A DNA stretch of 19,929 nucleotides from an uncultured Erysipelotrichaceae bacterium (GTDB taxonomy: Bacteria; Bacillota_I; Bacilli_A; Erysipelotrichales; Erysipelotrichaceae): contig CADCPE010000014.1 in NCBI GenBank assembly GCA_902803275.1, positions 1 through 19,929 of the forward strand, in the 5' to 3' direction. Position 1 is the stretch's first letter. Each line of letters begins with the position of its first letter. Below are positions 14,319-19,929 of the stretch, piece after piece. Under the pieces are notes generated by a model. That model searched no databases. It saw only the letters and a program-made list of their open reading frames with translations, and was not told the DNA's origin. A program made the translations under genes and the position numbers.

Positions 14319-16620
14319 GGATCTTCACTCCTTTCAAGAGGTCAGGAGTTTTTCTTTTCCTGGGATCGATATTCAAGGAGATCCTGCTCACAAGAAGACG
14401 AAGCAGACCTTCCAGAACAAAGTAGATCACAGTAATGGCAATCAAAGGGAAGAAGGCCTCATAGGTCCTGCTTCTGACGATGTCACCCATTTTGGTCAGA
14501 TCCTGAACGGCAATATAGCCGACAATGGCCGTCGCTTTGATCAAGCTCACTATCTCGCCTTTATAGGCGGGCAAGATGTGCGGGATGGCCTGCGGCAGTA
14601 TGACGCGATAAAAGGTCTGCCTGTTTGAATGACCAAGAGCATAGGCCGCTTCATACTGGCCCCGATCGATCGTACCGACCGCTATTTTGATCAGTACGTA
14701 CACCGATGCAGAGAAGGTAAGGGTAAAGCCGATGACTGCCACGCCTATTCCGGAGATCGCCATAGAACCGAAAACGATGTAGTAGAGCACCATGAGCAGC
14801 ACGACCATCGGCATGCCCTGGACCAGAAAGACGCCTATGCCGGCGATCCTGTTGGCCAGTATGTTGCCGTTGCGGCAGGCCATGAACAGGATAAAGCCCA
14901 GGATCGTACCGGCAATCACCGACAGCATCGTTATAAGCAGCGTCGTAGCGATGCCTTCCAGAAAGAGCTTATAACGGTTTTCCCTGATAAAGGTCTTATA
15001 AAAGCTGCTATAGATATCGGTAAACAGATCAGATCCTTTTTCTGTGGCTTCATCAGTCACGACCAGCACGACATTCTGGCTTGTATAGGATCTTGAGAAA
15101 TCGACACTTTCTTTCCTTTCTTCCGTGATCGCCAGACAGGATGCCGCAAGATCGCTCTTGCCAGACTGCAGCGAGGCAAGTACGCCTTCAAAATTCATCT
15201 TATCCACTTCAAGCGCATAACCGTATTCTTCACAGAAAAGTGCGACGATCTCGATCTTAAGACCCACCACACTGTTATCCCTTACGTAGCAATACGGCAT
15301 CTGCTGAGCAGCTGTGGCCACATGCAGAGTGCCGTTTATATCTGCGAGGCTGCTGTAGTCAATGATCGTTTTTCCATCTTCTTCAGGGGCAAACCACTTT
15401 TCCTTGAGCCTGTCCACCGTCTTATCTGACATCAGCTTACCCAGATACTCATCAAACTGTTCATTGAGCATTCGTCCTTCTTCGCTCTTTGGGAAGGCAA
15501 AGGCCAGATCGGCATCAGTCAGCACTTCATCGAGCCAGATGAGACTATCATCTTCATAGCGCATGAAGACGGCAGCTGATTCCGGAGCGACAAAGGCGTC
15601 GATCTGTTTGGCCTTTAAGGCCACAGGAAGATCAGCCAGACCGGTAAAATACATGATCCTGGCAGAAGGAAGACGCTTGGAAATAAGTTTATCGTGGATT
15701 GAGCCGGTCGTTATGCCGATCCTTTTTCCGGCAAGTTCATCGATGCTGCGGTATCTGGCATTGTTGTTGGTTTCCTTTCCGGTTTGAAGATCAGCTGTGC
15801 GGACCGCCAGAACGATGCCGCCCTTGCTGGTAGGTTCAGAAAACAGGACCTGTTCCTTCCTTTCTTCAGTGACGTTCATATCGGTTGAGAAATCACATTT
15901 GCCGGATTCGACCTCAGGTATCCTTCCTGCGTAATCCACATCTACAAGTTCAAGGCCATAGCCTTTCTCTAAACAGAAACGCACGATAAGGTCGATATCA
16001 TAACCGACGTTCTTTCCGTCTTTTATATAAGAGAACGGTATATCGGCGGAAGTTGTCGCGACTCTTAGGATGCGGCCCTCATGGCTGAGTTTAGACATGT
16101 CGACGGTTTTTCTGTCTTCATCAAGACCAAACCAGATCTCGTCGATCTGTTTCATCGTGCCATCTTCCCAGCATCTGAGGATAAATTCATTCAGTTCTGC
16201 ACATAAGGCAGCACTGGCAGGATCGTTTTTCCTAAAAGCGAAGCTGTAGTTGTTCGTCATCATCCTTTGCGGAATGTAGCTTATCTCGCTTTGTTCAGCG
16301 CAGATCATCTTCAGGCCCGGCTCATCACCCAGAAAGCCATCGATCTTGTTTGTGAGCAAGGCGCCGATACAGTCTACGGTGCTGTTTAAAAGAAGATGTT
16401 CGCTGTCAGGAAAGTATTCATCGGCAACGCTTTCCATCAAAGGCCCGACCAGGACGCCGATAGGTCGGCCGTTATATTCTTCGATCGTTATCTGCTGATC
16501 ATCAGCCGAAACGCTTACAGGCAAAACAAGAAGCATGAGCAGTACCATTACAAAAGAAAAAAGGGATCTGCTTCGCCTTGTATCGCTATATCTGCATGTC
16601 GGTATTAAGTTTCTTTTCAT
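14311..16620 (-). CDS. Amino-acid ABC transporter permease fused to two permuted substrate-binding modules
   Basis: 769 residues. An N-terminal signal segment (hydrophobic ~20-35, ending SVSA) suggests export by signal peptidase I; no lipobox is seen, unlike the 509-residue paralogue. Domain order: lobe 2 (about 43-165), lobe 1 (183-274), lobe 2 (290-410), lobe 1 (430-522), then BPD_transp_1 permease (about 555-755) with an EAAYALGHSNRQTFYRVILP loop. Each lobe 1 keeps the carboxylate-binding Arg (R254 and R502, both in TEERKE). The first lobe 2 keeps the expected Asp (D99), but the second has Pro at that place (P346, DAFVAPESA). It is thus the 509-residue layout plus one extra lobe 2-lobe 1 unit. 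Start taken at ATG 16620, which lacks a clear ribosome site; M25 would remove the basic start of the signal peptide. It forms an operon with the downstream ATPase gene. Confidence 0.88.
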   Translation of the reverse strand: MKRNLIPTCRYSDTRRSRSLFSFVMVLLMLLVLPVSVSADDQQITIEEYNGRPIGVLVGPLMESVADEYFPDSEHLLLNSTVDCIGALLTNKIDGFLGDEPGLKMICAEQSEISYIPQRMMTNNYSFAFRKNDPASAALCAELNEFILRCWEDGTMKQIDEIWFGLDEDRKTVDMSKLSHEGRILRVATTSADIPFSYIKDGKNVGYDIDLIVRFCLEKGYGLELVDVDYAGRIPEVESGKCDFSTDMNVTEERKEQVLFSEPTSKGGIVLAVRTADLQTGKETNNNARYRSIDELAGKRIGITTGSIHDKLISKRLPSARIMYFTGLADLPVALKAKQIDAFVAPESAAVFMRYEDDSLIWLDEVLTDADLAFAFPKSEEGRMLNEQFDEYLGKLMSDKTVDRLKEKWFAPEEDGKTIIDYSSLADINGTLHVATAAQQMPYCYVRDNSVVGLKIEIVALFCEEYGYALEVDKMNFEGVLASLQSGKSDLAASCLAITEERKESVDFSRSYTSQNVVLVVTDEATEKGSDLFTDIYSSFYKTFIRENRYKLFLEGIATTLLITMLSVIAGTILGFILFMACRNGNILANRIAGIGVFLVQGMPMVVLLMVLYYIVFGSMAISGIGVAVIGFTLTFSASVYVLIKIAVGTIDRGQYEAAYALGHSNRQTFYRVILPQAIPHILPAYKGEIVSLIKATAIVGYIAVQDLTKMGDIVRSRTYEAFFPLIAITVIYFVLEGLLRLLVSRISLNIDPRKRKTPDLLKGVKIHD

Positions 16621-16778
16621 ATAAATAATTAACTATATTATATTGTATCCTCATTGGCTTTTATTCACCCACCTGTAGACAAAGAAGAGAAAATTATAAA
16701 TCAAGGCATTTATTTTGATTTTTTCATCTGTATGAAGTTGTTATCCTAAAAGCGAAATACAGGAAGAGGTATCATTTT
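16621..16778. promoter_or_regulatory. AT-rich divergent promoter region
   Basis: TATAAT occurs on the - strand at 16642-16637, 16 bases before the transporter start, with no matching -35, and again at 16698-16693. On the + strand TTGATT (16715-16720) with TGTTAT (16739-16744, 18-base spacer) could drive the hydrolase operon. AAATCAA (16698-16704) and TTGATTT (16715-16721) form an inverted repeat over that -35, a possible operator. AGGAAGAGG (16761-16769) is the ribosome site for the gene at 16779. Confidence 0.35.
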
Positions 16779-17639
16779 ATGCATGAGATAAAAACAGTAA
16801 ATGTGAATGGAGTAAAACTGGCTTACAGAGAATACGGAAGCGGAGATAAATATCTGCTTTCGACCCAGAATTTCTTTTTCAAGGATTCCCATATGGCGCT
16901 GCTGGGACAGCCGCCTTATGACTATCACTGCTTCCTCGTCTATATGCGGGGATATGGCGAATCCGAACATATCTTTGATCAGACCTTAAGAGACTATGCG
17001 AAGATCTGGGGTGAAGATCTGATGGCTTTTGCGGAAGTCATGGGCATCAAGTCTTTCTATTATACGGGGATCTCCCACGGCAACTGGGCACCATGGTATA
17101 TCGCTTTCCACAGGCCGGAGCTGATCAGAGCCTATGTGTGTGTCGACGGCATTACCCAATACCACGAACAAAGAGACCTGCCGGCACCTTTAGCCAAGAT
17201 GAGAGATCATGCGGAAGAGTTCGTCGGCAACGTTGAACAGTTAAGAAAGACGGCCTGGATCGAAACCTGGCCTACAAACAATCCCGAAAGACTCAAGAGA
17301 AGACAGGAGAATTTTGAGGAACATCTGGATATCCTGATGCACCGCAAGAAGGAAGAGTTTGCCTTGCCGATGCTGGGAGACATGACAGGCTGCAATGCCA
17401 AGTCTCAGGAAGAACTTCTGCAAAGACTGCATGAGATCGATTTCCCGGTCATGATCTGGGAAGGCGGACTTGACCCTCTGGCAACACCGGAAGCAGCACT
17501 GGAAGTAGCCAAGGCCATACCTGGTGCTACCTATCTGATGTATCAGCATCTTGGCCATGGCGGGGCCGATGAGATGCCGGAACTTGCGGCCAGAGACTGC
17601 GACAGATTCTTTAAGGATGTAGAAGGAAGGATCCTGTAA
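16779..17639 (+). CDS. Alpha/beta hydrolase of unknown substrate
   Basis: 286 residues with the classical alpha/beta-hydrolase layout: a strand and turn with MRGYGES (56-62), nucleophile elbow GISHGNW with S99, an aspartate in GGLDPLAT (D232), and histidine in LGHGG (H260). The His after the nucleophile (GxSHG) is shared with several lyase/esterase-like members; I do not assign a reaction. No signal peptide, so cytoplasmic. A good AGGAAGAGG stands 9 bases before the ATG. The next gene starts one base after this stop, so it is the first gene of an operon with a sialate O-acetylesterase-like protein and a NIF3-family protein. That context suggests action on a sugar ester or a product of glycan breakdown (inference). 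Confidence 0.85.
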   Translation: MHEIKTVNVNGVKLAYREYGSGDKYLLSTQNFFFKDSHMALLGQPPYDYHCFLVYMRGYGESEHIFDQTLRDYAKIWGEDLMAFAEVMGIKSFYYTGISHGNWAPWYIAFHRPELIRAYVCVDGITQYHEQRDLPAPLAKMRDHAEEFVGNVEQLRKTAWIETWPTNNPERLKRRQENFEEHLDILMHRKKEEFALPMLGDMTGCNAKSQEELLQRLHEIDFPVMIWEGGLDPLATPEAALEVAKAIPGATYLMYQHLGHGGADEMPELAARDCDRFFKDVEGRIL

Positions 17640-17640
17640 C

Positions 17641-19167
17641 ATGAAACTACAGCCTGCTTTGATCTTTGGAGAAGGGATGGTCCTTCAAAGAGACAAGGAG
17701 ATCAAGATCTGGGGGACCGCCATAAACAACGATACCGTGACTGTCAAACTGAATGATCAGTGCGCAAGCACGATCGCTGAAAAGGGATACTGGTCGATCA
17801 CTTTAGATCCGGAAAAGGCCTGCAATAAGACAAGCCTGGAGATCAGTTCTCAGAAAAGCGGAGAACACATCGTTTTTAGTGATGTAGCGATCGGTGAAGT
17901 CTGGCTGGCCGGCGGTCAGTCGAACATGGAATTCATCATGAAATATGATATAGACTATCCTGAGACCAGAAACAGTCAGGATGATGACCTGTTAAGATGC
18001 TTCACATATCCGCAGACGCCTTTCAAAGGCTTTCTGGAAATAAACAATCTGCCTGATGCCGGATTCTGGCGCAAGTGGATCAAAGAAGAAGAGCGCCGTT
18101 ACTTTTCGGCTGTTGCCGGATACATGGGCATGGTGCTGAGAGAGAAGCTTGATGTTCCTGTAGGCATCATCAGCTGCAACTGGGGCGGAACACCTGTCGC
18201 AGCCTGGACGGCAATGGAAGATCTGTTGGAACATGAAGAACTAAAACCGATCCTGAACTGGCACGAGCAGGCCTGCAGCAATACCGACTATCGGAAGTAT
18301 ATAAGGGCCAGTGAAGTAAAGACTCCTGACCAGACTCCTGAACAGGAAGCCTTCTCGGAGAAATTCATGATGGGCGAATTCGGCAAGGAGTTCTTTGAGA
18401 ACTTTGATCCTTCAACGATGCCGGTACTGGATTATGCGCCATATGCACCGGGACCGCGCAGCGTCGTAAGACCTGCAGGCCTTTATGAAAACATGCTGTG
18501 CAATGTGGCGCCATATGCGATCAGAGGATTCATCTGGTATCAGGGAGAAGATGATGACGCCAGAGACTGGGTCGACTTCTATGATGTCTCCATGATCACG
18601 ATGATAAACTGCTGGCGCAAACTCTGGAAGCAGGATCTTCCGTTCTATCAGATCGAACTGGCTCCTTTTTCCGGAGTCGGAGCAACGGCGGCCAAAAGGT
18701 ACAACGATCTGCGCCACAAGCAGGAGAAGGCGGCAGCCAGTCTCAAGGAGGTCTATGATGTCTGCATCCTGGATGCCGGTGAAGAGTACAACATTCATCC
18801 GCGTCACAAGAAGATCGTCGGACAAAGACTTGCGGGTATCGTTATGAAGCACAGCTATGGCGATGATTCGCTAGTGGCCGACTGCCCGCGCATCACAAAG
18901 GCTGTCAGAAAAGAGAACATCGAGATAAGCTTTGACAATACGGCTGATGGCTTAATGCTGAAAGGCGATCTCAAAGAATGCCTGAAAGTCAGTTCACAGG
19001 GAAAGCAACTGGCATATGAAGCCGCTGTCGACAAGGACAAACTTATCATCAGTACAGATATGTCCAAGGATAAGATAGAAGTTCAATACTGCGAAACAAA
19101 TTACTGCGTTGCGGTCTTATATAATTCGGAAGCAAATCCGGTGTTTGGCTTTACATGCGAGGTGTAA
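17641..19167 (+). CDS. Sialate O-acetylesterase-like protein (SASA family)
   Basis: 508 residues. An N-terminal beta domain (FGEGMVLQRDKEIKIWGTA) is followed by a SASA/DUF303 esterase core: WLAGGQSNMEF with nucleophile S94, NWGGTPVAAWT, GFIWYQGEDD, and D378...H386 in DAGEEYNIHP followed by GQRLA. All elements of the usual triad and oxyanion hole are therefore present. Family members remove O-acetyl groups from sialic acids or xylan-type sugars. No signal peptide is seen, so it probably acts inside the cell on imported sugars. The last ~90 residues form a beta-rich end domain common in the family. GGAAGGA stands before the ATG, overlapping the end of the previous gene. The stop TAA 19165-19167 is followed after 2 bases by the next start, so translation is likely coupled. 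Confidence 0.9.
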   Translation: MKLQPALIFGEGMVLQRDKEIKIWGTAINNDTVTVKLNDQCASTIAEKGYWSITLDPEKACNKTSLEISSQKSGEHIVFSDVAIGEVWLAGGQSNMEFIMKYDIDYPETRNSQDDDLLRCFTYPQTPFKGFLEINNLPDAGFWRKWIKEEERRYFSAVAGYMGMVLREKLDVPVGIISCNWGGTPVAAWTAMEDLLEHEELKPILNWHEQACSNTDYRKYIRASEVKTPDQTPEQEAFSEKFMMGEFGKEFFENFDPSTMPVLDYAPYAPGPRSVVRPAGLYENMLCNVAPYAIRGFIWYQGEDDDARDWVDFYDVSMITMINCWRKLWKQDLPFYQIELAPFSGVGATAAKRYNDLRHKQEKAAASLKEVYDVCILDAGEEYNIHPRHKKIVGQRLAGIVMKHSYGDDSLVADCPRITKAVRKENIEISFDNTADGLMLKGDLKECLKVSSQGKQLAYEAAVDKDKLIISTDMSKDKIEVQYCETNYCVAVLYNSEANPVFGFTCEV

Positions 19168-19169
19168 AA

Positions 19170-19929
19170 ATGAAGATAAGAGAAATCGTTGACAGGATCC
19201 TCGATTATCATCCTCATCTTGAGGGATACAAGGGCTGTGATGACTACAAGTGCGGCGATCCGGATATCGAGTGTACTGGCGTCGTTACGGCACTGACACC
19301 GAACATCAAGGTCATCAGGAAGGCCATTGAGCTCGAGGCAAACCTCATCGTCGTTCATGAACCGACTTTCTATACATCCGATGATGGACCGGGCTGGTTC
19401 GAGGAATTCACCAATGAAGTCTATGAAGAAAAAAGAAAACTGCTCGACGAGCACGGAATAGTGGTGTGGAGGGATCATGACCATATGCATGCCCACGATC
19501 CCGACAGCATCTTTACCGGTGTATTAAAGTATCTGGGCTGGCAAGACCAGGCAAAGGTGGATAAGGATACCGGTCTTTTTGCCCACTATCTAATCGAGAT
19601 ACCTGAGACAAGTGTAAGGCAGCTGGCCGAATACATCATGGAAAAGATCGGATTAAACGGCGCAAGGATAGTCGGTGATCCCGAAAACAGAGTCCACAGG
19701 ATCGCCCTTGTCGGACACCTGTTTCCTAATCAGTACAGGAAAAAGGACGGAAGCACTGGCGAGTACTCCGTCAAGGTCATCGAAACACTGGAGAAGTTTG
19801 CGGATGTCATCATACCTGGGGAAGTCATCGACTGGACAGTATTTTCATATATAAGAGATGCGAATGAACTGGGCAGAAACAAGGCAGCCATAAATATCGG
19901 ACATTTCAACTGGGAAGAACTGGGCATGA
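19170..19929 (+). CDS. NIF3-family (DUF34) dinuclear metal protein, 3' end outside the window
   Basis: The frame opens at ATG 19170 with GAGGTG just before it, overlapping the previous stop, and is still open at the right edge after 253 codons. Features of the NIF3/YbgI family are clear: LIVVHEPTFYT (H63, E64), a metal-binding region RDHDHMHAH starting at D102, and the C-terminal GHFNWEELGM with H245 and E249. These match the order and spacing of the E. coli YbgI metal ligands as I recall them (His, His, Asp, His, Glu), except that the second His is Glu. Proteins of this family form hexamers and have been linked to metal-dependent hydrolase functions, without a settled role. As the third gene of an operon with two hydrolases it may serve sugar metabolism. 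Few residues should be missing, since GH..WE usually lies close to the end. Confidence 0.88.
   Translation, partial: MKIREIVDRILDYHPHLEGYKGCDDYKCGDPDIECTGVVTALTPNIKVIRKAIELEANLIVVHEPTFYTSDDGPGWFEEFTNEVYEEKRKLLDEHGIVVWRDHDHMHAHDPDSIFTGVLKYLGWQDQAKVDKDTGLFAHYLIEIPETSVRQLAEYIMEKIGLNGARIVGDPENRVHRIALVGHLFPNQYRKKDGSTGEYSVKVIETLEKFADVIIPGEVIDWTVFSYIRDANELGRNKAAINIGHFNWEELGM

Noticed and set aside
14311..16620. Possible frameshift or assembly duplication producing the repeated binding lobes
   Set aside because: The repeated units differ strongly in sequence, and the frame stays open through the permease, so it is an old domain duplication and not an artefact.

Overview
The window looks like a stretch of chromosome from an anaerobic, Gram-positive Bacillota (Firmicutes), possibly near the Erysipelotrichia or Clostridia. 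The reasons are strong AGGAGG-type ribosome sites on many genes, lipobox lipoproteins, substrate-binding domains fused to membrane permeases, an MsmK-type sugar ATPase with a charged N-terminal insertion, and intrinsic terminators at most gene ends. The taxonomic call is inference. I see no tRNA, rRNA, CRISPR array, insertion sequence or phage gene.

Layout. (1) 2-547 (+): the C-terminal end of a secreted or surface protein with a bacterial Ig-like (BIG2) domain. (2) 658-3081 (+): a seven-helix membrane protein with a degenerate GGDEF domain, an intact EAL c-di-GMP phosphodiesterase and a C-terminal PAS-like region. (3) 3137-5754 (-): a two-gene polar amino-acid ABC transporter, fused binding protein/permease plus ATPase. 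(4) 5839-7487 (+): an HI0933/BaiN-like flavoprotein and a small zinc-ribbon, tail-anchored protein. (5) 7601-10604 (-): a lipoprotein and two related large proteins, one with a zinc ribbon. (6) 10763-12938 (-): an MsmK/UgpC-like sugar ATPase with a structured leader, followed by an esterase. (7) 13227-16620 (-): a second, larger copy of the amino-acid ABC cassette. (8) 16779 to the right end (+): an alpha/beta hydrolase, a sialate O-acetylesterase-like protein and a NIF3-family protein cut by the window edge.

The most unusual material is the pair of amino-acid transporter cassettes. In both, the binding-domain lobes run in a shifted order, lobe 2 then lobe 1 then permease. The 509-residue protein has one such pair and the 769-residue protein has two. 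Both partner ATPases are exactly 363 residues and carry the same kind of roughly 120-residue C-terminal extension, which resembles a degenerate RsbW/SpoIIAB-like (GHKL) fold. Together these suggest a variant PAAT-family importer with a permuted receptor and an extra cytoplasmic domain on the motor subunit.

Other points of interest are the tandem pair of large proteins at 7601-10290, homologous along much of their length although only one keeps the zinc ribbon. The sugar ATPase has a long leader with a possible 22-codon upstream ORF and a hairpin directly before its start. The NIF3-like protein has Glu where the family usually has its second metal-binding His. The right half, with two esterase-like hydrolases, a sialate O-acetylesterase-like protein and a shared-type sugar ATPase, points to use of acylated host or plant glycans. 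That is inferred from gene content only.
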